DNA from: Haliclona indistincta
Lineage: Eukaryota > Porifera > Demospongiae > Haplosclerida > Chalinidae
Direction: 5' to 3'
NCBI GenBank assembly: GCA_964017065.1
Contig: OZ024787.1
Span: forward strand, 2,678,482-2,742,481
Length of the DNA: 64,000 nucleotides
The translations under genes were made by a program, and so were the position numbers. Shown one piece after another: positions 53,191-64,000 of this stretch (position 1 is its first letter; the number at the start of each line of letters is the position of its first letter). The notes beneath the pieces were generated by a model that did no database searches, was not told where the DNA came from, and saw only the letters and a program-made list of their open reading frames with translations.

Positions 53191-53737
53191 AATTACAGTT
53201 TTGGATCAACTGCGTTTTCATCAATAAACATGATACATTAGGTTCTAGTGCGTAGCAACCAATTGTTTGTTGTCTGTAGTTTTGTAACATTGAAACCTGA
53301 TTAAAACTAACATCTAATGAAACTAATCATCATGTTATACTTGGGAAATAATTTGGCAAATGTTTCAATTTCGTCATAATTGTTTTGTTAACTGGATCTA
53401 TATATGGCTCACGTACTATAGTACATGACAAGAATAACGTATATACCTTTCGCGCATGATTCATGCATGAACCATACGCTTTATTCCAGCAACGTATCAT
53501 AGGTTACGTGCATGAACGAGTGCAAGATTTTGCACTTAATTATTGCGTGTTTCATGCGCAAACAAATTAATTACTTTTGTATTGTATATCGGCAAAATAA
53601 ATATTAAATTAATTTTGTCAAAATTGGGTTGTTTCACCAAAATTAATATATTCACACTATTATACGTAGCAGAGTCAGACAATGTTTGCAATCACATGCA
53701 TGTAAAATGCATTTGAGATACCAACACATAGTAATGA

Positions 53738-54418
53738 TTAATATCGATGAGTCACATCGTATGGATCATAGCCTCTTCCATAGCCATTTATAGCCAAAAC
53801 GACATTGCTTATCGAAGTGATGTATACAATGGAACATGTTATGAACATTAGTCCGAAAGCAACACTGTTGATGATTATTGCAATACGCTTCCATTTGTGC
53901 ATCGCATCGTAGTCTCCTCTTTTTATAGCTCTCTTCGCCTACATTCGCAATAGAAATTATTATCATAGGCAATTCAAAAGTATGATCATACCATCATCAC
54001 TGAACAAACAGCTGGAACAGTGAATATCAGTATTTGTATTGTGTATACCGGAATACTAGTTAGTATTGAAACACACAGACAGAAGTTGAGTAGTTCAGTC
54101 GAATTAACTACAAACTTTCGAATTATCTCCTGTCGTGGGGTGAAGATTATAACCTTATACACAATGGTCAGCATGCTTACATTTTGGGTGCTGATATTGG
54201 GCTGTGCAGCTGCATCCTGTGGTTGAGACTGATTTGGTGCATCAAGCACTATCTGGTGTTCTTGTTCTTCATACTGCTCATACACTGTAGGTGGAGGAGG
54301 TAGACCTTGCTCTGAAATAATCAAAAATCAAGCACAGCTGCATGTACAAGTAGTTGTACAAAACCATACCGTCCATGCAGATGCAGATTTGCTTTTCATC
54401 ATTAGCAGTTTCTTCCAT
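53738..54418 (-). CDS. D3: dispanin/CD225 (IFITM-like) protein, long form
   Basis: Exons 54418-54370, 54311-54181, 54129-53992 and 53938-53738 join in phase to 173 codons (172 aa). Introns are 58, 51 and 53 bp. The N-terminus is acidic; exon 2 has LPPPPTVYEQYEEQEHQ (the PPxY spacing of D1/D2 is lengthened by one residue). Exon 3 has TM1 and exon 4 the CD225-like AKRAIKRGDYDAMHKWKR followed by TM2 and an extra C-terminal tail ending DVTHRY. GDY is the closest match among the three to the conserved dispanin loop. It is separated from D1/D2 by the Roco gene and decayed duplicates. Confidence 0.68.
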
Positions 54419-54847
54419 TTGTGAAGATTGAGTGAACGAGAGGTTGTGTTATACTGACGAACCTAACTTGCTAAGGGTTATTATGTGCCCAATACAGCAG
54501 TTACTGTATTTAACCTTACAACAACAACCATTTCATTGTGAAAGGCTCAATTCCTGTAGCTATTGATTGTGTGGGTAGGGCTTTCACTATGAATACTATA
54601 ACGAAACCTAAATACACAGCTTGTGTACAAAATACATAAAAATTAGAGCAACACTATAGTCGATACGATAGGTAAACATAACATTAATCATATGCACATG
54701 CAGTGTTTAGCCTATGCTAGGCTGCTATTCTGGGGACTGTATCAAAGTCCCATTGCTTAAATGCTTGATCCAAATAAAGTAAAGCTATTCCAAAAAAACT
54801 GTTAGGTATTATCAAGAAGGACTACATATGTCTGATAATTTATCTAG

Positions 54848-54960
54848 GTTATACACCGAGGTAGAGGTGTATATGGGAACTTTGAATACCGATGGCGAAG
54901 CCCGAGGAATCCAAATTCACATATGCACCGAAAACCGAGGTTTATAACCGGTTTAAACTA
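54848..54960. repeat. Imperfect inverted repeat, probable small foldback element
   Basis: GGTTATACACCGAGG near 54849 pairs with CCGAGGTTTATAACCGG near 54939. Inner arms GGTGTATATGGGAACTTTGA and the complement of GGAATCCAAATTCACATATG also pair, with a GGCGAAGCCCGAGG centre. About 110 bp, non-coding. It interrupts otherwise featureless DNA between D3 and the LRR exons; 54419-54847 shows nothing. Confidence 0.5.
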
Positions 54961-55286
54961 TGATTTCAACTTACCTGGAGACAAAATAGCACTCTTGTAC
55001 CAGCAAGCTACCCGAAACGGCGCAAAACATACAAATAGCATGATAAACGGCGCTTAGTTTGCTGCCTAGTGTGCGGTGGCGCCATGTTTTTTACACCCGG
55101 CCACACACAGGTAAATACGCGAATTTGGATACCTCATTACATCAAAGAGAATTGTTCATTATCGTAATTCAAATATGTTTTAGCATCAGATCTCTGTGAA
55201 ATTTATAGTATAGAATCCTCCTCTAGAAAACTAAACAGCTTGCTCTAGTACACTGCACTACTTGACTTTAATTTCTGTTACTGCAG

Positions 55287-56118
55287 TGCTCAATGCTTCT
55301 CACAATAGCATCTCGTCATGTGGTCAACTGGGAGCACTAAAGAGTGAGTCACTATTCACAAATACAATTATATATAGTAGTCTAATACCAATCAAGTAGC
55401 TATTAGTTGCTCAGAAGTCATGTTTTTTTTTCTATAGTATGTGGGACATAACATTTCTTGTATGCATAGTCCTTGTGGGCATAAAGTTTTTTGTCTATAT
55501 TTAAAAGTACAGCATTTGAATAATTTTGTGTGCTTTTCTTTACCTGATTCACTGCTGGTTATTCTGTTTTACTGTAGATCTAAAAGCATTGATTCTCAAC
55601 AACAATGAACTAACATCTCTTTCTTGTGCCGGGTCCTTACAACAGCTGAATACTTTAGGTACACAATAATAAGATTTTAAAAGCAAGCATCTCTATACTG
55701 ACTTACTAGCACAATGTGATTCGAGCTTGATATGTTACCGAAACTCAATCTTATAGAAATTTTTATTCCTACAGTATTATCTCACAATCACATTGAGAGT
55801 ATAGAGATCAGTTCACTGACTGGACTCACAAAACTCTCTCTTGCTCACAATGAGTTGCGAGAAATCCCTAACACCAAGGTATACTACACATGCAGTGTTA
55901 AGACTCTTTTATGCTTGTTTGCCTGCTTGTTTGTCTCTTTAGAATAACACTGATCTTAGAGAGCTACGCCTGAATGGTAACAAGATTACGTCTCTACCAT
56001 CTTCTCTACAGCACAATGCAAGGTGAGTTATTGTACACACAAGGAAAAAAAAAACATTATTGTTGTTTGACAGATTACAGGTTCTTGATATAGGAGGGAA
56101 CAGGATCACAAGCTGGAG
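55287..56118 (+). CDS. Leucine-rich-repeat protein, five internal exons (ends not found)
   Basis: Exons 55287-55343, 55578-55658, 55775-55878, 55943-56022 and 56074-56118 have GT-AG borders and join in one frame. They encode consecutive LRRs: LNASHNSISSCGQLGALK, LKALILNNNELTSL, LSHNHIESIEISSL, LTKLSLAHNELREIP, LRELRLNGNKITSLP and LQVLDIGGNRITSW. The exon 1 donor side and acceptors are good. Upstream, ATG at 55083 followed by a GTAAAT donor is a possible first exon but its phase (0) does not fit the phase-1 acceptor. No downstream exon was recognised, so the protein may end outside the visible model or be truncated. LRRs mediate protein binding; no family name assigned. Confidence 0.6.
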
Positions 56119-59010
56119 GTTAGTGAGATATCATTGTCTGCTGGATTAATAAAAATTATTTTTAGTGCATGCATGGTTACAGCATGTGTGATCTAGCAAC
56201 AGTACCAAGGCTTTATATAAAGATGGTAACCAATTCATGGCACCATGTAGTGGTAGCCCAGTGTCATGGGCATAATTATTTTCACTTTTTCTAACTTAAG
56301 AAACAGTAGATCCTAACACCATATCTCACTAGTCAGTCATAGCTATCTCTTTATCTCTTGTTGTGGTGAGGACGGTATTTCATATTTGCATGCGTGTAGC
56401 AAGTTAGCAATAGAGAGGTAAAAAATTAATGTTGCTGCAAATTGAAGCCATAAAATTGATTATAGGCTTACAATCTGTAAACCATTTAATTTTGGGTTTC
56501 TTACAAGATTGTTTCGAACATCACTGCTCTTCAATCTGATGCCTTTAACATGATGTTTCATACTCATTGTGGTTTATTGTACCATGGTTAACCTCATGCT
56601 TCATGTATGAATAGTTCTGAGTATGAAACATGCTATTAGCCCTCGGCGCATGCGCGAGGGTTACGGTACTTGCACTTTCATTCGTTCGTTCATTCTTTCC
56701 ATTGAGCTGCAGAGATCAGCGATCATTTTTACGCGCTGGTAAGGTTATGAGCATGATAACCATGACAATGGCTTGCAATGTGACTCGCTAAAGTGCTTCC
56801 GTTCTCGAGTTATGGTTGGCTCACCTTGACGGCCATCTTTCGTGACCTCTCTGTCTGCAAAAGCGCCCATAGTTGACTATCCAGGTACTTTTAGATTCCA
56901 TCTAAACTGCAGAACAGCTCTGAGGGTGTGTAGAAATTTCAAGAAAGAGCCTACACTATACAGCAATGGCTACCTACTCACGTGTTAATGGTCACCCCCT
57001 TGTTACACACCTTGTGGTCAGCACTTTGCTGTCTTCTGGTTAGCACTCAGGGTGGCACTACAGCTGCTCCAAACCAGGACCTAACACTACAATGTACATG
57101 ACACGTTGACGGTTTTGAGAAATCTGTTCATTAATATTGAACTCTGCTTGCATCACATTATTGTGAATAAAGAAGCTTGCTGTGCTGCACTGGAAACTTT
57201 GCAAAACTCAAGCTACATAAGTCTCCACTGAGCTCAAGTTATACTACTTTTTCAAACATAATCGCTCACCAAAATGTGTAGCAATACAACTCATCTACTT
57301 AGACAGTAGCAACATGATGCACATTTATAATTATTTTATTGTTACTTCCTGTCCAACATCAAAGGCACCGCACGGACTCTAATTTCCATATTTTCATGAG
57401 CGAGCATAATAATTATTGAACGGTCGATAATTTTCATACATCATGAGTGCCGCCAACATGGGTTACCCAAGCGCTTCACAAGCTTTATGTCACCCACGAA
57501 ACATCAATAATGTCGGTGAGTAGTGCTTTACATGATTACATGTATGGCATTTCTCCCCAGGATATGTACATGTTTGTGCATTGAACATTTTAAGCTAGTA
57601 TCAGGAGCCCATAAACAGGAGGAGTGTGCAACTATAGTGCCATAATATTAATGATGTACTTCTGAATATTTACGAATAAATATTTTGCGTCACAGCTGTG
57701 AGTTGCACGCTGTTCTCTGCACTTTCAAGGGTCTTACTTTGTTTGTGTAGTATGAAATAGACACCAACAATGCATTTGTAGCCTTTTCTGTCTAAGAATC
57801 CAGCTACCAACTTGGAACTTGTTGATCACGTGCACAGAAACGTACACCAAGCACAAATAATGAACCACAATAACTTCCAAATATGGAAGTTCTAAGCTGA
57901 CTGCTGTGAATCTAATTACAATCCATTGGCACTCACAAATGTTTGAAAGTTGCATGTTCCTTCTGTTCATGCGCTCCTGCTAGTATAGTGTGCTTTTCTA
58001 GCTTTGTGCAAAATGGCAGGCAAGTGTAGTTAAGGTAGAGAGCATCAGGCAAAAGATACTATAAATCAATGACTCTTTGATGCCTGTATCAAATTTGGAA
58101 TAGTAGAAAATCAGTAGCTAGACTGTGACCATGATAAGATAAGAGTGGACAGTGCAAATTGTCTAGTCTGCTTATGCATACTATTACTCTCAATCTACTC
58201 ACCATCTACTCACCATCTACTCATTACTCATGATCACTATCTCAAAGTTTGTGCACCACAGCTAACAGTTGGTTTAGCTGTGCCATGAGAAAACTGCATG
58301 GCATGCATGCGGTGTTCATATCTAAATGTGCTCATGCATGATTACAGAACCATTTAGTCAATAAAATGTAGGTATAGATATATGTACGTGTGTGTGTGTG
58401 TTTGTATGCACATAATACATTATAATTATACATTCACGTTTGGTGCAAACATCAAAAATTGTTCTTCAGGGTTATGTATAGAGAAGACACTTGTCATGTT
58501 TTTGTGTCTTTAACAAACAATGCATTAACAGCAGCATAATGACTGTGGTGCTATACCATGATTACATAAAGGGAAGGAGCGGCAACCATGTGCAGATAAC
58601 AATGAGTTGTGCACTCACTATCTACACTTGATCACTATTCAGAATTTATGTGGCACCAAGAGCTAGCGTTCATGTTCATCACACACGCATTTTGTGCACG
58701 AGTTGCATCTCCAGGTTCATCGTATGAACAGCATCATGATTGTTGCGGTAAAGGCCCTCCCGGAGTCAGTTAATTGCATCCCGAGGCATGACGTAGGATA
58801 TATATAAAATTATATACAAATATATGCTACCTGCATGAGAATGACATCAACACCGGTACCGTCAGGATGTTTTGCCTCGTACTAAGGTGCTCAGCAATTA
58901 TTATAGTATTCAGCTGAAAAAAAACTCACTCAACTACTACTACTACACAGTCAATAACAACTAATCGTGTGTGCATTCACGTATAATCGTTCATGTGTTT
59001 CGCATTCAAG
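56119..59010. other. No gene recognised; short palindromes at 56553-56660
   Basis: ATGTTTCATACTCA (56553-56566) is inverted at 56618-56631, followed by the GC palindrome CCCTCGGCGCATGCGCGAGG at 56640, probably ends of small repeats. The stretch after it (56660-57060) is less AT-rich and may be repetitive. A GT microsatellite lies at about 58388-58402. Remaining ORFs are short and without motif. Confidence 0.4.
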
Positions 59011-59894
59011 TTAATTCTTTTCTCGTGCGAATGGTTCTTCTTCAGAGTCAGGACCCAAGTGCTGGTACAAGGCACGAGGAAGCAGATTCTCTTGCTGTGT
59101 CTTTGACAGGCAACGATACACCATCAGCAGTGCAATGGCCGCGATGACCACTATCAAGACCAGAACCTTGATGACGATCCACGCTACAGGTACATTAATA
59201 GTGTCGGAATAACAGGCAAATGGGTAGGGATTGTTAGCCAGCAAGTAAAATCCAAAGTTTATCCAAAGTACGGTCACAATGATATTTGAAGATACACAAC
59301 TCACGTTAATGTTACATTTTTTATATTGAATGTTCACTAGGTAGTACAGAATACCCATGTACATAAAGATGAACAAGACCCATAGCACCCACACTGCTGC
59401 GCATGAATTGAAAGGTAGTAGATTATTGCTCACAACAGCATACCAAGCATCAAATTCCACCAGCCATGTCAAGGACTCAGCAGCTAGAATCCATTCTGGC
59501 ACCAACTGCAGCTTGGCTTCTGTGGTTTGATGTTCTTTGGCTAGATTAGACTGGTAGTACTTGGATATGAAGAACGGAATAAGCCGATAAAACACCACAA
59601 CCAGGCCTAGTAGAAAGAATGCTGTCGTCTGAACTCCAAGAGCTGAATCTCCAGGTAGCTGGATCAAGTAAAGGATATTTCTGCCCACATAGTAAAATAG
59701 TCCACCAAATTGTGGGTGCTCTGTGGTTCAACTGGTAGAGTCTTGGGTTTATAACCCGGAGGACACTGGTTCGAGTCCCAGAGCAGGAGGAAAAAAACAT
59801 CACAAGTACTCCAGCCCACCAGCCCACCTTAGGTATCCCTCAATATTAGCTATCAGCTATTGGGATCACCTCACTGCTGATCAGTGTAAATTAC

Positions 59895-59928
<34 letters not shown>

Positions 59929-60257
59929 TGCTATATCGACAATCCAGGTCACCTTTAAGCATTTACCGTCTCTCTGCACATTGCGAACCAGAATATAAGC
60001 AATTCCTGCGATCAGATAGACCACTCCAAAGATGATGAACATAGTGAGAGATCCTACATAAGCGGCATTGTCAGGATTACTAGTAACAGTTGACAAAATA
60101 ATCGATGCTATCAGTGAGTTGACAAGGCTGCACACTAGAGCTATCAGCTTGATGTAGCTGCTCTTGAAGGACTGTGGAAGAATCTTGACTGCCTACAACA
60201 TAACACAAAATAATATAGCTATACATGTAGCTAGTGACTAAAGCAACAACTCACCAT
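59011..60257 (-). CDS. Multi-pass membrane protein gene carrying a SINE
   Basis: Exon 1 is only the ATG (60257-60255) before GTGAGT. Exon 2 starts at 60192 after a TTGTAG acceptor and reads AVKILPQSFKSSYIKLIALV and onward to codon TAC at 59926. There a SINE begins on the opposite strand. Coding resumes about 59718-59709 (PQFGGLFYYVGRN) and continues open to TGA at 59011-59013. About 320 aa with seven or so hydrophobic segments and a charged C-terminus ending FAREKN. Read straight through the SINE the frame stops, so the gene is either broken or splices the SINE out; two phase-compatible splice pairs exist (59947 donor with an AG|CAC acceptor, or a GG|GTAATT-like donor at the poly-A border). 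Family not recognised. Confidence 0.55.
59718..59925 (+). mobile_element. tRNA-derived SINE with 30-A tail
   Basis: A perfect Pol III A box (TGGTTCAACTGG) and B box (GGTTCGAGTCC) stand 34-35 bp apart, with an anticodon-like loop TTTATAA (TAT, Ile-like). The head is followed by a roughly 115-bp unrelated body and a 30-A tail at 59896-59925. No clear target duplication was found. It lies antisense in the multi-TM gene at 59011-60257. Confidence 0.8.
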
Positions 60258-62454
60258 AGTTTGAATTGCACAACAGTGGCTCGATCTGAATTCTGAATGA
60301 GCGACCGTCAAGTTGTTGACAACAAGCCAGGATCAGGAATTGATTTTTAAAATTGTAATTTGATCGCTACTTCGTCAGCATTAGGAGGTGATGTCATTGA
60401 GTTTTTAAATATTCACTATTACGTATAGTAAATATTTGAAATATTTACTATAATTGTTGTAGTGAATATTTTAACTGTACCTTTGTAGCCCACCTAGACC
60501 AAACATCAAAGGAAACTGACGGAGTATATATTGCTAGGCTAGCTAGCTGTACTGCAAATATCTTGTAGCCCTGTTCGTTACTTGACCCGGACACTTCACT
60601 GTGCGCTCAGGCAGAGTTTTACGTGTGTGTGTGCCAAGCACAATGTGGAGTTAGTATTCATTCGACAAACCTGACTTGCTGACAAGCTACAGAAGACAGT
60701 AGCAAGCTAAAACGGGCAGCAGGTGGACTAAAAGTCGGTTAACTCCCGGTCTCTTGGGCGATCGGGATAATACCTCATATTCCTGTGTGATAAATAGCTA
60801 ATCTTGTTCATCCACAATTGCCACAAGTAGAGAATCTTTTTCTTGAGTAAACACTGATTCTGGTATATTCTCACAGTACTGACGGTACCACTGGGAAAAA
60901 CATCACAAGCTGCCAAGTCACCAAACCTCGACATCCGGATACCGGCACTATTACCTCATCAACAACTCTCCTCTCGTTGGGATATTTACTGTTATCTCAG
61001 ACAGAGAAAAGCGTTACAAAGCTTGCTTGTTAAAACATCGCTCCATGCGAGATTCATCATACGAAACTAAGCAAGGATCTTGACCAGAACACAAATCAAT
61101 AGCCATAGCTATGGCAAACAGTGTAGGTTGTCATAAAGTTGAATCGACATAAAATTTGGAGACCATAATGTTCAAAACACATGCCCAGTTAAACCCTCCA
61201 ATAATAAAAATTATGAATAATTTGAACTAAGTTCTGAGGTGTAGATATCCATTGCAGTTTTTCAAGCAAGTATGCTGTACCTTGCAGGCCTGTTTGGGAA
61301 GGGAAAGATTTTTAGCAGTAAAATTATTTTGTGCTGCATCAATCAATGTGGTTAGATTGTGAGCCACGATTGACTTTTAAGTATTTGTTTATCATACTGA
61401 GACAAACCAAGATATATGACCCAATCTTTTCACAATCCTATCCATCCATCTCATCCTACATCACAACAAGTGAAGTATGATGAATCATGTCTACTGTTGT
61501 CTGTTCAAACTAAGTGGCATTGGCAACCACCAAAGCACAGTATTGTAACTCTACATATAGGGACATTATACATCAGGAAACTGATAAAAATAATTATTGT
61601 AGCACAAAAAATTTATAGTGCAGAAAGTGAAGCAGATACCCCATGAAGAGATTACTGAACGTTAGTTTCCATCCTATTTGATGTATCCTCTTCTTTTCTC
61701 TGATAATTATAGTGTTTAGTAGGAGCCACCTTTTATGCCTACTGCTCTGTAGCGCTAAAATAGCTGCTTTTTCAGCAACACACTAGTTTACATCCCAGCC
61801 CAACTTTGTTCATCATACGTTTAATTATTTTTGCTGTGGGTACAATGGTATTTTCCTATTTGTGTAGCAAGGTGGTAGTAGAGGGTTTAATGATTGTGTC
61901 TATTATGTCTACAAATCAAAGCCATAATGGAAATGCACTTTACGAAACAATATGAAAGTGTAATATTGTCATGCATCAATGTAGCATTGTTTTCTAAGTG
62001 GTAAAACCAATAATTGTACAAAATTTAATATTTGGTTTCCTAGTGCTTAGTTCTTAGCCTCATTCCCATAGACCTGTGAAGGCCTTTCCCCAGGTTATCT
62101 GTGCTGTATAGAATGGAACTAAATCATGCTTGTAGTAGCTAGTTGGCTAGAGTTGTGTTTGACACTTATTCATGATTTATGTTAGCAAAGCTCTCTTTGT
62201 TGTGCGATCATAATGGTCGTGCAGCAGCTTGTATTTAGTTTGTCTTTCTTTCAAAAAAATCACGTTTACTACTTTGCAAAAATACAAACAATATCAATTA
62301 TTGGTAGACTAATCTATACTCCATTTGTCAATTTTGCATTGCATATTCCAACATGAGTGCATCGTATGCAGTTAGTTGCTTGGTGCTGTGCTAATCACAA
62401 CCCCATTTTCCATTACATTGGCAATGATCCATCCAGTACTCCACATCAGCTGTA
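60258..62454. other. No gene recognised
   Basis: Includes the promoter side of the minus-strand multi-TM gene and an AT-rich palindromic stretch at about 60405-60475 (TATTCACTA/TAGTGAATA). ORFs at 60728-60934 and 61416-61646 lack motifs. Confidence 0.4.
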
Positions 62455-62850
62455 TTAATAATCATCGTGGCCTAAATGCACAGTTACATCGATACCTCCG
62501 ACACCATAATACGGAAGAGGTAGGGTTGTAGTTACCGCAAGGGACACTCCCCAGTGCCAGTCTCCCGTACACACGGGGCAACAACTCTCTCTCCACCACG
62601 GAGAGCCCACTGTCACCTTATAGGCAGGACACCACAAACAACCTAATCTCCCACACCACAAGTGGGGCCACTACACATAAAACAACAGGGGGAGTGTATG
62701 CCGACCCACGGCACCGATGCCCTTGCGGAGCTCAACACTCAAAGAGTGGAGTGGAAGTAACGTGGACGAGCCAGACTGAAATGGTCACGCCTATAAATAC
62801 CACCGGCATGGAGAGACCACCGGCATGAGGAGTGGCCACTCGTTTATTAA
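62455..62850. other. GC-rich island of unknown nature, possible repeat
   Basis: About 400 bp visibly richer in GC than the surroundings, with CTATAAATA at about 62792 followed by two copies of ACCACCGGCATG. No ORF with support. It may be an inserted element or a structured RNA gene fragment; not identified. 62851-63531 shows nothing. Confidence 0.3.
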
Positions 62851-63531
62851 CCGCGTCTAATAATTGCATTATAAACGTTCAATAATCGTGAAGGGAAACA
62901 TAATCACAGAACATATTCTGCAGTTAGACACATGAGTTACTACCCGCATATTGAAAACCTGCAGTTCTATTAATTTTTTCATTTCGCTTGTATTATGACA
63001 CCAACTCCATCTTTAGCTTGAAGGTAGGCACCCTGCAACTAGGATGTTTCATACAAGTTACATACAAATCAGGTCAGGTTACATACAATTTGAGCCAAAC
63101 TGGCACATTTAAGCTGTTTGACACACTCAATGTGCCAAACTGCAGGCACACTGCAAACTTAAGTGCCAAAGTGCTTATCACCTCAAGGGCAATGTACATA
63201 TGGATTGATATTCATTTTAACAATCTATGTGATGTACCAATCAAATCTGAAGAGTTAGATTTGATCATTGCCAGCCACAGAGCGGTTTTATTCAAACACT
63301 CATTATGGTAAAGACAGACATAAATGATTACATTGCTTTTTAGATGTGACTGGTTGTCTCACAATGCTGCTCAGGTATTAATGCATGGACACATACCATA
63401 CACTCGCAAAATATTGCGATTGCATGTGCATAGGTTGGCTTTCATAAAACCTGACTTCAACAAGGATTTCCAAACCCAGGTTGAGTTATCATCCTCCCTT
63501 ATTATTATGCAAACTTTAAAATTGTTCAGAT

Positions 63532-63684
63532 TGTAGCGTAGCGTCCGCACATTTGAGTACTAGCAGAGTTTGTTAAAAGGCAGAGCAACAGGAATCACTG
63601 AATACAAGACTGACAAGTGTTTAAATACAATTTAGAACAATAGCATGTAGAATAGTAGACTGTCAGTCTGTCTCTGCTTGTACA
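63532..63684 (-). mobile_element. 3' LTR (153 bp) of an LTR retrotransposon
   Basis: On the minus strand it begins TGTACAAGC and ends GCTACA (TGTA...TACA). It is immediately preceded by a purine tract, GAGAAGGAGAGGAGA, as expected for the polypurine primer. It contains TATTTAAA. The 5 bp after it (ATCTG) are the candidate target duplication. The LTR is unusually short. The rest of the element runs beyond the right edge. Confidence 0.65.
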
Positions 63685-63697
63685 TCTCCTCTCCTTC

Positions 63698-64000
63698 TCA
63701 GTTTGGTGGATAGGTCAGTCGGGAGGGAGGACGACGGACTCGATTAGAACGTCGAGGGGGAGGTACAGGACGTGGTTCTGAGGGTTCAGGTCCAGCATCA
63801 GATTGCGGCTGAGTAGGTGATGGAGTGGGTGGTGGAGTAGGTGTTTCTGGTAATGCCGTTCTAGTGTCTGCTGGACTCTCACTGCTGTGTTCTTGATCAT
63901 CTGCAGTGGTTTCTCTGTTCTTTGTTTCTTCCACGGGAATTTGATCTGATATTGGTGTGGAAATAGCTGGAACAGGAGGATACCCGATAGGATCAGATGT
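63698..64000 (-). CDS. C-terminal end of a retrotransposon polyprotein (partial)
   Basis: Open minus-strand frame from the window edge to TGA at 63698, about 100 codons. It is rich in Pro, Ser, Thr and Glu and ends RRSNRVRRPPSRLTYPPN. An Arg-rich S-x-R-x-R-R-P-P-x-R-L motif is typical of the end of Ty3/gypsy-type integrase polyproteins (family knowledge; no search done). The stop lies 13 bp before the LTR, with the polypurine tract between. Integrase core and reverse transcriptase would lie outside the window. Confidence 0.6.
   Translation of the reverse strand, partial: TSDPIGYPPVPAISTPISDQIPVEETKNRETTADDQEHSSESPADTRTALPETPTPPPTPSPTQPQSDAGPEPSEPRPVPPPRRSNRVRRPPSRLTYPPN

Noticed and set aside
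59718..59790. Functional tRNA-Ile (TAT) gene
   Set aside because: A and B boxes are perfect, but the T stem and the 3' acceptor strand would need the same bases, and a body with a poly-A tail follows. It is a SINE head.

Overview
The window looks like metazoan nuclear DNA, most probably a demosponge (inference). It is AT-rich, has many introns of about 45-70 bp with GT-AG ends, and carries tandem families of small multi-exon membrane-protein genes, an ankyrin-Roc-COR-Death gene and dense eukaryotic transposons (rolling-circle, MITE, SINE, LTR). There are no bacterial operons. One fixed 200-N gap lies at 22599-22798.

Layout. 1-5.9 kb: tandem copies of a large beta-helix plus multi-TM surface protein gene (a 3' end, a decayed relic and one intact copy). 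6-12.1 kb: three minus-strand paralogues (T1-T3) of a four-exon, four-TM gene family. T3 carries a complete 1246-bp non-autonomous Helitron in intron 3, and two foldback/MITE elements lie between T2 and T3. 12.2-20.5 kb: a Helitron-type element with a 2196-aa Rep/Pif1-helicase/OTU protein. 20.6-22.2 kb: a hypothetical ORF, a pogo-like MITE and two putative terminal exons of a proline-rich gene. After the gap, 22.8-31 kb repeats 11.3-19.5 kb, including three exons of T3 and a second Rep-helicase-OTU gene. The two copies appear identical over their first 3.5 kb and increasingly different afterwards.

31-35 kb: direct repeats, then the 5' exons of the proline-rich gene, including a roughly 19-unit 33-bp coding minisatellite. 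The reading phases of these exons join perfectly to the exons at 21.6-22.2 kb, so the second Helitron and the gap may sit inside one intron. 36-39 kb: foldback repeats. 39.3-54.4 kb: a fourth T gene, three dispanin/CD225 (IFITM-like) four-exon genes (D1 with another 1246-bp Helitron in intron 1), the Ank-Roc-COR-Death gene and decayed duplicates. 55.3-56.1 kb: exons of an LRR protein. 59-60.3 kb: a multi-TM gene carrying a tRNA-derived SINE. 63.5-64 kb: the 3' end of a short-LTR retrotransposon.

How it fits together. Host genes here are membrane or signalling proteins in small tandem families, a pattern typical of lineage-specific surface or immune-type repertoires (inference). Rolling-circle elements insert at A|T in their introns without destroying the reading frames. 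Comparison of intact paralogues with inserted ones defines the element ends to within a base or so. Splice models are by eye: GT-AG plus phase continuity, with no transcript evidence.
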